This document shows positions 19,077 through 27,506 of a DNA stretch of 64,000 nucleotides, in pieces. A program made the translations under genes and the position numbers. This DNA is from CAHJXF01 sp038254545 (lineage in GTDB: Bacteria > Pseudomonadota > Gammaproteobacteria > Burkholderiales > Burkholderiaceae_D). The first letter of the stretch is position 1. The number at the start of each line of letters is the position of its first letter. The notes under the pieces were generated by a model. That model saw nothing but the letters and a program-made list of their open reading frames with translations, searched no databases and had not been told where the DNA came from. The stretch spans positions 23,667 through 87,666 of the forward strand of contig JBBSGB010000014.1 in the NCBI GenBank assembly GCA_038254545.1, read 5' to 3'.

Positions 19077-20153
19077 CTAGGGGCTTTCCCACAACTCCGC
19101 GTTCACGCTGCGGCCGGGCGCCGCAAGGCCGAAGTGGCGATATGCCGACAGGGTTGCGATCCGACCGCGCGGCGTCCGATGCAGAAAGCCCTGCTGGATC
19201 AGGAAAGGCTCGATCACGTCTTCGATGGTGTCGCGCTCTTCACCGATCGCCGACGCGAGATTGTCGAGACCGACCGGGCCACCGTCGAACTTGTGCAATA
19301 TCGCCTCGAGCAGTTTTCTGTCCATCACGTCGAGGCCGAGCGCATCGACGTCGAGCATCTTGAGCGCGGTGTCCGCAACTGCCGAAGTGACACGACCATC
19401 GGCGCGCATCTCGGCGTAGTCGCGCACGCGGCGCAAGAGCCGATTGGCGATGCGCGGCGTGCCGCGCGAACGCTTCGCCAGTTCCATCGCGCCTTCGTCG
19501 TCGATGCGCGTGCCGAGCAAGGCGGCCGAGCGCTTGACGATGCGCTGCACCTCCTCGGCGGTGTAGAACTCGAGCCTGGCGACGATGCCGAAGCGGTCGC
19601 GCAGGGGATTGGTCAACATGCCCGCGCGCGTGGTTGCGCCGACCAGCGTGAACGGCTGCAGGTCGAGCTTGACGCTGCGCGCCGCCGGACCCTCGCCGAT
19701 CATGATGTCGATCTGGAAGTCTTCGAGAGCGGGGTAAAGAATTTCTTCGACGACCGGCGAGAGCCTGTGGATCTCGTCGATGAAGAGCACGTCGTTCTTT
19801 TCCAGATTGGTGAGCAGCGCCGCGAGATCGCCGGGTCGCTCGAGCACCGGCCCCGAAGTCGAGCGCATATGCACGCCCATCTCGCGCGCCACGATGTGCG
19901 CGAGCGTGGTCTTGCCCAGACCGGGCGGGCCGAACAGCAGCACGTGATCGAGCGACTCCTGGCGTTTCCTCGCGGCGCCGATGAAGATCTCGAGCTGCTC
20001 GCGAATCTTGACCTGCCCGATATATTCGTCGAGCGCCTTGGGTCGCAACGCGCGCTCGAAGACCTCTTCGTTCGGCGACGCGGCCGCAGTCGATGTCACG
20101 CGCGAATGCGCGCCGGTGTCGCCGACACTGGAGAGGGAATCGGATTCGATCAT
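19077..20153 (-). CDS. ruvB: Holliday junction branch-migration ATPase RuvB
   Basis: A 358-residue AAA+ motor that drives Holliday junction migration with RuvA. Walker A is GPPGLGKT (75-82), Walker B with VLFIDEIHRLS follows, then VGATTRAGMLTNPLRDRFGI (sensor 1 region) and GTPRIANRLLRR (sensor 2), and the winged-helix end with GFLHRTPRGR. ATG at 20153 (MIESDSLSS) is used. The N-terminus has about 25 extra residues before NEEVFERALRPK. A VapBC module lies directly upstream on the same strand, separating it from ruvA. Confidence 0.97.
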   Translation of the reverse strand: MIESDSLSSVGDTGAHSRVTSTAAASPNEEVFERALRPKALDEYIGQVKIREQLEIFIGAARKRQESLDHVLLFGPPGLGKTTLAHIVAREMGVHMRSTSGPVLERPGDLAALLTNLEKNDVLFIDEIHRLSPVVEEILYPALEDFQIDIMIGEGPAARSVKLDLQPFTLVGATTRAGMLTNPLRDRFGIVARLEFYTAEEVQRIVKRSAALLGTRIDDEGAMELAKRSRGTPRIANRLLRRVRDYAEMRADGRVTSAVADTALKMLDVDALGLDVMDRKLLEAILHKFDGGPVGLDNLASAIGEERDTIEDVIEPFLIQQGFLHRTPRGRIATLSAYRHFGLAAPGRSVNAELWESP

Positions 20154-20160
20154 GCGTTCG

Positions 20161-20595
20161 TTACCAATGGAGCGCGACATCGTAGCGCGACAGCAGCTTG
20201 TCGCGCGACAGCAGCGTGAGGCCTTCGACGCGCGCCTGCGCGATCAACATGCGATCGAAGGGATCGCGATGATGAGTGGGCAAGGCTTCGTGCTCGACGA
20301 TGTGCGCGATCTCGATCGGCAACAGATCGATATCGTTCTCGCGCTGCTGGCGCAGCATCATGCGATCGATCGTCAACGGCAAGGTGAGCTTGCCGATCAT
20401 GCTCTTGATCTGGATTTCCCAGAGGCTCGCGACGCTCACGAAGAGGCGATTGCGCGTGTCCTCGATCAGGGCGCACAGAGTCGGCGGCAGCAGATGCGGC
20501 GCCTGATCCATGAACAGCAGCGCGTGCGTGTCGAGCAGATAGCGGCCGATCGGCGGGACGGCCGCGACGATCGGTACATGAACTGATCGTTTCAT
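20161..20595 (-). CDS. PIN-domain toxin of a VapBC-type module
   Basis: A 144-residue PIN-domain ribonuclease. The acidic active-site residues are Asp22 (LLDTHALL), Glu60 (SLWEI), Asp111 or Asp114 (HRDPFDRMLIAQA) and Asp132 (LLSRDKLL). It overlaps the upstream antitoxin by four bases (ATGA), the usual antitoxin-toxin layout. The stop lies seven bases before the ruvB start, so transcription from the toxin-antitoxin promoter would run into ruvB. Members of this subgroup (YLLDTHALLF... HRDPFDRML) pair with Phd-like antitoxins, as here. RNA target unknown. Confidence 0.92.
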   Translation of the reverse strand: MKRSVHVPIVAAVPPIGRYLLDTHALLFMDQAPHLLPPTLCALIEDTRNRLFVSVASLWEIQIKSMIGKLTLPLTIDRMMLRQQRENDIDLLPIEIAHIVEHEALPTHHRDPFDRMLIAQARVEGLTLLSRDKLLSRYDVALHW

Positions 20596-20909
20596 TTCGC
20601 GCGAGGCTTCCGATAGGGCGCAGCCGGCTGCTGCAGATGTCGCGTTGCGACGCGCGTCTTACGATGCGGCGTCCCTGGTTCGTCGTACCACAGCGCCTCG
20701 TCGACCATCGGCGCATCGAAGTCCGCGGCAATCGCGAATGCCGGCGACGCATTGAGCCCGAGCACGCGCCGGTCGCGCCGAGTCTCGATCGGAACCAGCC
20801 GTACCGTGGGCTTGTTGGCGCGCGCGATCACGATCTCCTCGCCCGCCTCGGCGCGCGCGATCAGATCGGACAGCGTGGTCTTGGCTTCGTGGACGTTGAC
20901 GATGGTCAT
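20592..20909 (-). CDS. Phd/YefM-type antitoxin of the PIN module
   Basis: A 105-residue antitoxin. The N-terminal part TIVNVHEAKTTLSDLIARAE followed by GEEIVIARANKPTVRLVPIE is the Phd/YefM DNA-binding fold, and the C-terminal tail (from about residue 65) would bind and block the toxin. It is translationally coupled to the toxin. A perfect 12-bp palindrome upstream (20946-20957) is a likely operator for autorepression. Confidence 0.9.
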   Translation of the reverse strand: MTIVNVHEAKTTLSDLIARAEAGEEIVIARANKPTVRLVPIETRRDRRVLGLNASPAFAIAADFDAPMVDEALWYDEPGTPHRKTRVATRHLQQPAAPYRKPRAK

Positions 20910-20945
20910 GGCGGAAGTGAGATGGGATGTGCTTGTTGGTTCAGA

Positions 20946-20957
20946 TGTTAGCTAACA
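20946..20957. promoter_or_regulatory. Palindromic operator upstream of the PIN module
   Basis: TGTTAGCTAACA is a perfect 12-bp palindrome in a locally AT-rich spot, 37 bases upstream of the antitoxin start. Phd-type antitoxins bind palindromes at this position, so it probably serves autoregulation. Confidence 0.6.
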
Positions 20958-21001
20958 ACATCCGAATACGCAAGCACGTGCGAACCGCAGCACGCGCGTC
21001 A

Positions 21002-21811
21002 TCACTGGCTGTACGACCTGAACCCCGCCACGATCGCGATCAAGTTCGGCAGCTGGGCAGCGGCTGCATCGAGAAGACGCTGCGACAGCTTGTCCGTGAG
21101 CCGCTTGCCGAGCGCGTCGACGGGCGCCGTATCGACGGCCTCGACCAAGGTCTGCAGGCGCTTCGCGCGCTGCGGGTCGGCGCCCTTGAGCGCCAGCAGC
21201 ATCAGCGCGGCGTCGCCGTATTGCGATCGAGCGCGAACTTCGAGATCGCGAAACGCCTCGGTGATGGATTTCGCGCCGGGTTGCGAACCTATCCTGCGCG
21301 CGAGCGTATGCGTCATCTGCAGGGCCGCTTTCGCATCGATCGCGCGCTGCGCCTGGCGACCGAGCTCGGTGTCGGTCGTGTCGATCAGGAAAGCGATGTC
21401 GTCCAATGTCCAGGGAACGTTGACCGCGTACAGCAGATCGCTGCGATCGAGTTTCAACAGCGGCCCGCCGCGCGCCTCTTCGGACGAGAGCGCCGCATCG
21501 ACCTGCCGCAACGCTTCATCGAAGTAGGCGTTGCCGCGCTTCCATCGCGAACCGAGACCCGCGCCTTCACCGACGGCATTGACGAAATATCCGGGCAGCG
21601 TTAGTCGCAACTGCTGCGAGAAGGTCGCAACCGCTTCTTCGACGAGCGGCAGGTCGAGCTTGTTTGCGAGTATCTGCAGCGCCGCGTCGCGCGAAGCGCC
21701 GGGGGGCGGCGATGGGGACGGCGACGCTCCTCGCGTTTGCGCAATGCTCGGCGACGCAAGCGTCACGAGCACGCAAGCAATCAAGGCAAGCAACGATCCG
21801 CGCAGTCGCAT
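21002..21811 (-). CDS. Exported protein of unknown function coupled to ruvA
   Basis: A 269-residue protein with a clear signal peptide (MRLRGSLLALIACVLVTLASPSIAQ) and a Ser/Pro spacer (SPSPSPPPGAS). The mature part is helical with charged repeats such as RSQYGDAALMLLALKGADPQRAKRLQTL; no catalytic motif was recognised. Its ATG shares one base with the ruvA stop (TGATG), so it is translationally coupled to ruvA. An exported protein in a recombination operon is odd; it is likely a passenger. No family name can be given. Confidence 0.75.
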   Translation of the reverse strand: MRLRGSLLALIACVLVTLASPSIAQTRGASPSPSPPPGASRDAALQILANKLDLPLVEEAVATFSQQLRLTLPGYFVNAVGEGAGLGSRWKRGNAYFDEALRQVDAALSSEEARGGPLLKLDRSDLLYAVNVPWTLDDIAFLIDTTDTELGRQAQRAIDAKAALQMTHTLARRIGSQPGAKSITEAFRDLEVRARSQYGDAALMLLALKGADPQRAKRLQTLVEAVDTAPVDALGKRLTDKLSQRLLDAAAAQLPNLIAIVAGFRSYSQ

Positions 21812-22398
21812 CACGACTTCGACAACGCCTTCAAGGCCTGGCGAATGCCGTCCGACACGCTGCTGCCCGCCGTCACTTGCTTCACCGCGAACAGCGCTTC
21901 CTTGTCCGAATAGCCGAGCGACGTGAGCGCCTTCATGATGTCCGGCGCCGCGTCGCCGGCATCGATGGCCGAGAGGCCGACGGGCGCACCCAGGTCCGCG
22001 CCGAGCTTGCCTTTCAATTCGAGCAGCAGACGCTCGGCGGTCTTCTTGCCGATCCCGGGAACCTGCACCAGACGCGCGGGTTCCTGCATCGTGATGGCCT
22101 GCGCGAGGTCGGCGAGCGACAGGCCCGACAGCACCGCGAGCGCGGTGCGCGGCCCGACGCCGGCGATCTTGATCAATTCGCGAAACGCCGCGCGCTCGGC
22201 GTGCGTGCCGAAGCCGTAGAGCAGTTGCGCGTCTTCGCGCACCACCAGGTGCGCGAACAGCGCGACTCTTTCGCCCACGGCAGGCAGGTTGTAGAGCGTG
22301 CTCATCGGCACGTCGAGCTCGTAGCCGACGCCGCCGCAATCGACCAGCACGTGCGGCGGCATCTTTTCGAGCAAGGTACCCGCGATGCGGCCGATCAC
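21811..22398 (-). CDS. ruvA: Holliday junction DNA-binding subunit RuvA
   Basis: A 195-residue protein forming tetramers on Holliday junctions and loading RuvB. The start MIGRIAGTLLEKMPPHVLVDCGGVGYEL, the helix-hairpin-helix motifs IKIAGVGPRTALAVLS and LVQVPGIGKKTAERLLLELKGKL in outline, and the C-terminal RuvB-binding domain (ALTSLGYSDKEA) are all present. It lies upstream of an exported protein and a toxin-antitoxin pair rather than directly before ruvB. Confidence 0.97.
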   Translation of the reverse strand: MIGRIAGTLLEKMPPHVLVDCGGVGYELDVPMSTLYNLPAVGERVALFAHLVVREDAQLLYGFGTHAERAAFRELIKIAGVGPRTALAVLSGLSLADLAQAITMQEPARLVQVPGIGKKTAERLLLELKGKLGADLGAPVGLSAIDAGDAAPDIMKALTSLGYSDKEALFAVKQVTAGSSVSDGIRQALKALSKS

Positions 22399-22440
22399 GA
22401 ACGACCCTTGCGATGTGACGCCGGCTTTCTCAACGCGCGA

Positions 22441-22947
22441 TTAACCCAGTTGTTTCAGCAACGTCGCGGCATCGCTGACTTCGAACTTGCCGCCTGCTTC
22501 GATGTTCAGTTGCTTGACGACTCCGTCATCGACCAGCATCGAGTAGCGCTGCGAGCGCACGCCCATGCCGCGCGCGGTCAGGTCGAATTCGAGCCCGAGT
22601 TTTTTCGTGAATTCGCCGGACCCGTCGGCCATCATGCGCACCTTGCCGGTGGCGTGCTGGTCGCGCGCCCACGCACCCATGACGAAAGCGTCGTTGACCG
22701 ACACGCACCAGATCTCGTCCACACCCTTGGCCTTGAGCGCATCGTATTGCTGGAGATATCCGGGCACGTGCTTCGCCGAGCAGGTCGGCGTGAAGGCGCC
22801 CGGCAGGCCGAAGAGCGCGATCTTCTTGCCGCGAACCAGTTCTTCGACGTGAAAGCTGTTCGGGCCGATGATGCAACCGTTGCCTTCGACGTCCACGAAT
22901 TCCTGCAGGGTCGCGTCGGGCAGTCGTTCGCCGATGGTGATGGTCAT
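22441..22947 (-). CDS. Peroxiredoxin of the Prx5/hybrid type
   Basis: A 168-residue thiol peroxidase. The peroxidatic Cys56 sits in PGAFTPTCSAKHVPG, the Prx5 signature, and Cys25 and Cys81-region Cys in IWCVSVND are possible resolving residues. The full length fits the family, and no glutaredoxin domain is fused at the C-terminus, so an external reductant such as glutathione/glutaredoxin or thioredoxin is needed. It is located between ruvC and ruvA, on the same strand, with small gaps; a link to DNA repair under oxidative stress is a guess. Confidence 0.93.
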   Translation of the reverse strand: MTITIGERLPDATLQEFVDVEGNGCIIGPNSFHVEELVRGKKIALFGLPGAFTPTCSAKHVPGYLQQYDALKAKGVDEIWCVSVNDAFVMGAWARDQHATGKVRMMADGSGEFTKKLGLEFDLTARGMGVRSQRYSMLVDDGVVKQLNIEAGGKFEVSDAATLLKQLG

Positions 22948-23034
22948 GTGGCCTCCTGATTCATGCGCGAAAGCGGCGATGATACGTGAGCGACCGAGCG
23001 CGTTGCGCTTGCCCGAACGGCATGTCGATGCGCG

Positions 23035-23583
23035 TCAGGGGCGTCCGCTCATACGGCCGCGTTGCATCCGCAGACGACCCAGAGCGATCTCGGGCGCAGC
23101 GCGCGTCAGCGTCGCGATGCTCGCCCCCGTATGTGCATGACAGATCGCGCATGCGAGCGCATCGGCCGCGTCGGCGGTGGGTGCGCCCGAGAGCCGCAGC
23201 AGCCGCTTGACCATCTCCTGCACCTGCGTCTTGTTGGCCTTGCCATAACCGACCGTGGCCTGCTTGGTCTGCAAGGCTGTGTACTCGGACACCATGAGAC
23301 CGCCATCGACCAGCGCGCAGATCGCCGCGCCGCGCGCCTGCCCGAGCAGCAGCGTCGATTGCGGATTGACGTTGACGAAGACCTTCTCGATGGCTGCGCA
23401 TTGCGGGCGATGCATGGCGACGACCTCGCGCACGCCGTCGAAGATCGCGCGCAGGCGTTCGGGCAGGTCGGCGTCGGGCGTGCGCACGATGCCGCTGGCG
23501 ACATAAGCGAGTCGCGGGCCGTCGACGTCGATCACGCCGAAGCCAGTAATGCGAAGTCCGGGATCGATGCCGAGGATGCGCAT
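23035..23583 (-). CDS. ruvC: Holliday junction resolvase RuvC
   Basis: A 182-residue RNase H-fold endonuclease that cuts Holliday junctions. The four acidic catalytic residues are seen as Asp7 (ILGIDPGL), Glu66 (AIEKVFV), Asp138 and Asp141 (TADAADALACAICH). ATG at 23583 is chosen because it gives the standard N-terminus and follows the Doc toxin stop by one base. That tight junction implies ruvC is transcribed with the toxin-antitoxin pair upstream. Confidence 0.97.
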   Translation of the reverse strand: MRILGIDPGLRITGFGVIDVDGPRLAYVASGIVRTPDADLPERLRAIFDGVREVVAMHRPQCAAIEKVFVNVNPQSTLLLGQARGAAICALVDGGLMVSEYTALQTKQATVGYGKANKTQVQEMVKRLLRLSGAPTADAADALACAICHAHTGASIATLTRAAPEIALGRLRMQRGRMSGRP

Positions 23584-23584
23584 G

Positions 23585-23989
23585 TCAGCGCTTTGCGCGC
23601 GGTTTTGCGTGGGGCCCGACGTGCGTACGAAGCCATTCCGCCAAGCGATGCTCGTCGATCGAGCCGCCCGCGACGCCGAGCATGACGACCACGCACTCGG
23701 CGTCATCAGCGGACAAGGTCATCGCGTCCAGTTCGAGAAACAGGGCCATGGCGACGAATGCGGTGCGCTTGTTGCCATCCACGAAGGGGTGGTTACGCGC
23801 AATGCCAAAGCCATAGGCGGCAGCGCATCGGCATACGTCGGGGTCTCCGTAAGCCGCCAGATTCTTGGGCCGGGCAAGTGCGGACGCGAGCAGGCCGGCG
23901 TCTCTCGTACCTACCAAGCCGCCATGTTCTGCAAGTTGCGCGTCATGAACTGCTTCGAGGACCGCGTCGCCGATCCAGACGAATTCCAT
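23585..23989 (-). CDS. Doc-type Fic-domain toxin
   Basis: A 134-residue death-on-curing family protein. The Fic core HPFVDGNKRTA begins at His67 and matches the Doc phosphotransferase variant (HxFx(D/N)(A/G)NKR), which inactivates EF-Tu in phage P1 Doc. An upstream AbrB-like antitoxin gene lies 15 bases away on the same strand. The toxin stop is one base before the ruvC start. A Doc toxin with an AbrB-type rather than a Phd-type antitoxin is a recognised but less common pairing. Confidence 0.92.
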   Translation of the reverse strand: MEFVWIGDAVLEAVHDAQLAEHGGLVGTRDAGLLASALARPKNLAAYGDPDVCRCAAAYGFGIARNHPFVDGNKRTAFVAMALFLELDAMTLSADDAECVVVMLGVAGGSIDEHRLAEWLRTHVGPHAKPRAKR

Positions 23990-24004
23990 GGCGCCGCCCG
24001 TCAG

Positions 24005-24229
24005 CTACTTGGCCAGTTCAGCGAGCGTGTGGCGATATTGCTTCATGATCTTACGCGCGGCGGTCATCTGTTTTTCGAACTCGGGATTGACGGTCGTCAA
24101 CCGATAGCCGCCGGGTGCTTCGGTGAGGTAGAGCGCATCGCCCTTTTCGAGATTGAAACGCGCGAGGGACTCTTTCGGGATGATCACGCCGAGAGAATTG
24201 CCGACTTGAGACAGCTTCAAGGTATGCAT
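24005..24229 (-). CDS. AbrB/MazE-type antitoxin
   Basis: A 74-residue protein whose first 45 residues form a swapped-hairpin AbrB DNA-binding domain (LKLSQVGNSLGVIIPKESL, then GDALYLTEAPGGYRL). The C-terminal helix (FEKQMTAARKIMKQYRHTLAELAK) would bind the Doc toxin. It precedes the toxin by 15 bases. A strong inverted repeat just upstream (24247-24266) is the likely operator. Confidence 0.92.
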   Translation of the reverse strand: MHTLKLSQVGNSLGVIIPKESLARFNLEKGDALYLTEAPGGYRLTTVNPEFEKQMTAARKIMKQYRHTLAELAK

Positions 24230-24246
24230 GAGGACCTCACTACACC

Positions 24247-24266
24247 GTTATAACCAAGGTTATAAC
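24247..24266. promoter_or_regulatory. Inverted-repeat operator of the AbrB-Doc module
   Basis: GTTATAACC and GGTTATAAC form a perfect 9-bp inverted repeat with a 2-base spacer, 18 bases upstream of the antitoxin start. Its TTATAAC arms would cover the promoter, fitting autorepression by the antitoxin-toxin complex. Confidence 0.7.
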
Positions 24267-24324
24267 TATAGCGACGTTCTCATCCGCACACAAGAAGGGC
24301 TGCTCGAGTCTGTGGATTGCCCGT

Positions 24325-25953
24325 TCAATGCCTGAAGTGCCGCACTCCCGTGAACACCATCGCGATGCCGTGCTCGTCCGCTGCCGCGATCACTTCATCG
24401 TCGCGCACGCTACCGCCCGGTTGGATCACGCACGTCGCGCCGGCATCCACAACCACGTCGAGCCCGTCGCGAAACGGGAAGAAGGCATCGGACGCAACCG
24501 CCGATCCTTGCAACGACAGCCCCGCGTGCTCGGCCTTGATCGCCGCGATGCGCGCCGAGTCGATGCGACTCATCTGGCCTGCCCCGACGCCGAGCGTGCG
24601 GCCGCCCGCGCAGAACACGATCGCGTTGGACTTCACGAACTTGGCGACGCGCCATGCGAAGAGGAGGTCGGCGAGTTGCTCGTCGCTCGGCTGCTTCGTC
24701 GTGACGACCCTGATCGCGTCCTTCGTCAGGCGATGCTCGTCGAGTGTCTGAACCAGGAGGCCCGAGCCGATACGCTTGACGTCGAGGCCGATCCATCCCG
24801 ACGGGCTGGCCGGCGTGACCTGCGCGCCGTGCACATACGACGCAATCTCCAGCACGCGCAGATTGGTCTTCTTCGCGAGCAACGCCAGTGCATCGTCGGC
24901 ATATGCGGGCGCGATCAGCACCTCCACGAACTGCTTGCTCACCGCCTCGACGGCGGCTGCATCGAGCGGTCGATTGAACGCGATGATGCCGCCGAAGGCG
25001 GACGTGGGATCGGTCGCGAAGGCCTTGTCGTAAGCCTCTCTGGGCGACGCGCCGATCGCGACGCCGCAGGGGTTCGCGTGCTTGACGATCACGCACGCTG
25101 CACTTTCAATCACGCCATCGCCGTCCGCGTCGAAGCTTTTCACGCATTCCCACGACGCATCCGCATCGGCGAGATTGTTGTACGACAACTCCTTGCCCTG
25201 GAGCTGGCGCGCGGTCACGAGCGTGCCGGGCAGTGGCAACGGATCGCGATAGAGCGCCGCCGACTGATGCGGGTTCTCGCCGTAGCGCAGATCCTGCAGC
25301 TTGATGAAGCTCGGATTCGACTGCGTAGGGAAGGCGTGGCGCTCGGGTGCGCTCTCGCCGGCAGCGACGGTCTTGATCGACGAGAGGTAATCGCTGATCG
25401 CCGCGTCGTAGCGCGCGATACGATCGAAGGCCGCGACCGCGAGCGCGAAGCGGGTGTCGTCCGACACCCGGCCGTCGTCCTTCAATTCGCGCTCGACGGT
25501 TTCGTACTGCGACGCATCGGTGACGACCGCCACGTCCTTCCAGTTCTTCGCGCCGGAGCGAACCATGGCGGGGCCGCCGATGTCGATGTTCTCGATCGCG
25601 TCTTCGAGCGTGCAGCCGGGCTTGGCGACGGTCGCTTCGAACGGATAGAGATTGACGACCAGCAGATCGATCGTTCCGATGCCGTGCTTGTCGATCGCGG
25701 CCACATGCGCAGCCACATCGCGGCGCGCGAGCAGGCCGCCGTGCACCTTCGGATGCAGCGTCTTCACGCGCCCGTCCAGCATTTCCGGAAAGCCGGTGTA
25801 GTCGGCGACTTCGACGACCGGCAAGCCGGCATCGGCGAGCAGCTTCGCGGTGCCGCCGGTCGAAAGCAGTTCGAACTTCATCGCCGCGAGTGTCGTCGCG
25901 AAAGCGACGAGGCCGGTCTTGTCGGAGACCGAAAGCAGCGCGCGACGAGTCAT
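24325..25953 (-). CDS. purH: Bifunctional AICAR transformylase/IMP cyclohydrolase PurH
   Basis: A 542-residue enzyme for the last two steps of IMP synthesis. The N-terminal IMP cyclohydrolase begins ALLSVSDKTGLVAFATTL and has TGFPEMLDGRVKTLHPKVHGGLL in outline; the C-terminal transformylase domain has LRYGENPHQSAALYR, KHANPCGVA, and the ending GGSVRDDEVIAAADEHGIAMVFTG in outline. ATG at 25953 is preferred to a TTG seven codons upstream. It lies downstream of dusB and fis on the same strand, with an 17-base gap to fis, the arrangement seen in Burkholderiales. Confidence 0.97.
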   Translation of the reverse strand: MTRRALLSVSDKTGLVAFATTLAAMKFELLSTGGTAKLLADAGLPVVEVADYTGFPEMLDGRVKTLHPKVHGGLLARRDVAAHVAAIDKHGIGTIDLLVVNLYPFEATVAKPGCTLEDAIENIDIGGPAMVRSGAKNWKDVAVVTDASQYETVERELKDDGRVSDDTRFALAVAAFDRIARYDAAISDYLSSIKTVAAGESAPERHAFPTQSNPSFIKLQDLRYGENPHQSAALYRDPLPLPGTLVTARQLQGKELSYNNLADADASWECVKSFDADGDGVIESAACVIVKHANPCGVAIGASPREAYDKAFATDPTSAFGGIIAFNRPLDAAAVEAVSKQFVEVLIAPAYADDALALLAKKTNLRVLEIASYVHGAQVTPASPSGWIGLDVKRIGSGLLVQTLDEHRLTKDAIRVVTTKQPSDEQLADLLFAWRVAKFVKSNAIVFCAGGRTLGVGAGQMSRIDSARIAAIKAEHAGLSLQGSAVASDAFFPFRDGLDVVVDAGATCVIQPGGSVRDDEVIAAADEHGIAMVFTGVRHFRH

Positions 25954-25970
25954 CGGATCACGGGATGGAT

Positions 25971-26204
25971 TCAAAGCAGTCCGTGGTCGCCGAGCTTCTT
26001 CCTCAGCGTGTTGCGGTTGATGCCGAGGATCTCCGCGGCCTGCGATTGATTGCCGCCCGCGCGCTCCATCGCGATCTCGAGCACGGGCTTCTCGACGGTG
26101 CGCATCACCATCTCATAGACGTGATGCGGGGTCTCGCCGTCGAGGTCGTGAAAATATTTCTCGAGGCTCTTGCGCACGCAATCCTGGATAGATTCGTTGC
26201 TCAT
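25971..26204 (-). CDS. fis: Nucleoid protein Fis
   Basis: A 77-residue Fis protein, a nucleoid-associated bending factor and growth-phase regulator. The C-terminal helix-turn-helix NQSQAAEILGINRNTLRKKL is intact and the N-terminal part is short, as usual in betaproteobacteria. It begins 11 bases after the dusB stop and ends 17 bases before the purH start, consistent with the conserved dusB-fis operon. Confidence 0.96.
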   Translation of the reverse strand: MSNESIQDCVRKSLEKYFHDLDGETPHHVYEMVMRTVEKPVLEIAMERAGGNQSQAAEILGINRNTLRKKLGDHGLL

Positions 26205-26215
26205 CGCTGTGCCAT

Positions 26216-27358
26216 TCAAGCGGCTGCAAGCAATGCACGGTTGGCCGAACCCGTGGCGATGCGCGAGGGCAACGCCTCGTGATCGCGGCCGATGCTCGCA
26301 AGGAAACGATCGACACAGGCGCGCTGCGCGTCGCAATCCTCGATCGCATTCATGCGCGCGCGAAACGCCTCGTCTCCCGGCAAGCCTGCGACGTACCAGC
26401 CGATATGCTTGCGCGCCGTGCGCAAGCCGGTGAACTCGCCGTAGAACGCGTAGTGGTCGCCGAGATGTTCGGCGAGCAACGCCCGGACTTCGCCTATCGA
26501 GGGCGGCGCGCGATGCGTACCGTGTTCGAGATAGTGCGCGATCTCGCGAAAGATCCATGGTCGGCCCTGAGCGGCGCGACCGATCATCACGGCATCGGCG
26601 CGCGTGAAGCCGAGCACGCGAGCCGCATCTTCCGGACTGCGGATGTCGCCGTTCGCCACGATCGGCATCGCGACATCGGCTTTCACGGCAGCGATCGTGT
26701 CGTACTCCGCATCACCGCTGAACAGGTCGGCGCGCGCGCGGCCGTGGATGGTCAGGAGGGCGATACCGGCACGTTCGGCAATGCGTGCGATGGCAACCGC
26801 ATTCCTCGCCTGCCGATGCGGACCGGTACGAATCTTGAGCGTGACGGGAACGCCGTGCGCCACGGTGACCGCTTCGACCACCGCATCGAGTATTCGCGCG
26901 ACCAGCGCTTCATCAGCCAGCAGCGCGGAACCTGCCGCTGCATTGCAGACTTTCTTCGCCGGGCAACCCATGTTGATGTCGATGATCTGCGCGCCGCGCT
27001 CGACATTGAAGCGCGCGCATTCGGCCAGCATGGCTGGATCACTACCCGCGATCTGCACGGTCTTGGGTTCGGGCTCGCCGTCGTGATCGGTGCGTCGCGA
27101 ACTCTTGACGGTTTCCCACAGGCGCGGATTGGACGCAGCCATTTCCGAAACCGCATGGCCCGCGCCGAGCCGCTTGCACAACTTGCGAAACGGTCGATCG
27201 GTCACGCCCGCCATCGGCGCGACGATGACGCGGTTGCGCAGCACGTAGGGACCGATTCGAAGACCCGTCTCTCGCGGGCGCGCGCGATCGGCATCGACCG
27301 ATGCATGCGCGCGGTCAGGGGCGAGCACACGATCAGAAGCGAAAACCGCAAGGGACAT
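26216..27358 (-). CDS. dusB: tRNA-dihydrouridine synthase DusB
   Basis: A 380-residue FMN-dependent enzyme that reduces uridines in the tRNA D-loop. Signature blocks: VIVAPMAGVTDRPFRKLC, IDINMGCPAKKVCNAAAGSALL with the catalytic Cys, TLKIRTG, LTIHGRAR and VIANGDI-type and MIGRAAQGRPWIF. A family length of about 320-345 is exceeded by an N-terminal extension of about 30 residues (SLAVFASDRVLAPDRAHAS...), so a later start may be used. Conserved order dusB-fis supports the call. Confidence 0.95.
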   Translation of the reverse strand: MSLAVFASDRVLAPDRAHASVDADRARPRETGLRIGPYVLRNRVIVAPMAGVTDRPFRKLCKRLGAGHAVSEMAASNPRLWETVKSSRRTDHDGEPEPKTVQIAGSDPAMLAECARFNVERGAQIIDINMGCPAKKVCNAAAGSALLADEALVARILDAVVEAVTVAHGVPVTLKIRTGPHRQARNAVAIARIAERAGIALLTIHGRARADLFSGDAEYDTIAAVKADVAMPIVANGDIRSPEDAARVLGFTRADAVMIGRAAQGRPWIFREIAHYLEHGTHRAPPSIGEVRALLAEHLGDHYAFYGEFTGLRTARKHIGWYVAGLPGDEAFRARMNAIEDCDAQRACVDRFLASIGRDHEALPSRIATGSANRALLAAA

Positions 27359-27506
27359 GAGAGAAATCCGTGTTTGGAGAGTATTCGGTTCGCCGCGAAA
27401 GCCTCGCGCGAAGGTCGAGAAATGAAGCGGATGCGGGAGCAGAGCCGGGTCGACATTCTATCGTCAAGCGATCGGGCGACGCGATGCCCCGCCCGGCATC
27501 AACGTA

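Noticed and set aside
16905..20219. Open plus-strand frame of 1104 codons
   Set aside because: It runs antisense to the S9 peptidase and RuvB, both with complete active-site motifs; long antisense frames are expected at this GC content, and its peptide has no recognisable fold.
24328..26049. 573-codon plus-strand frame opposite purH
   Set aside because: Shadow frame; PurH is certain and the reverse peptide is Arg-rich with no motifs.
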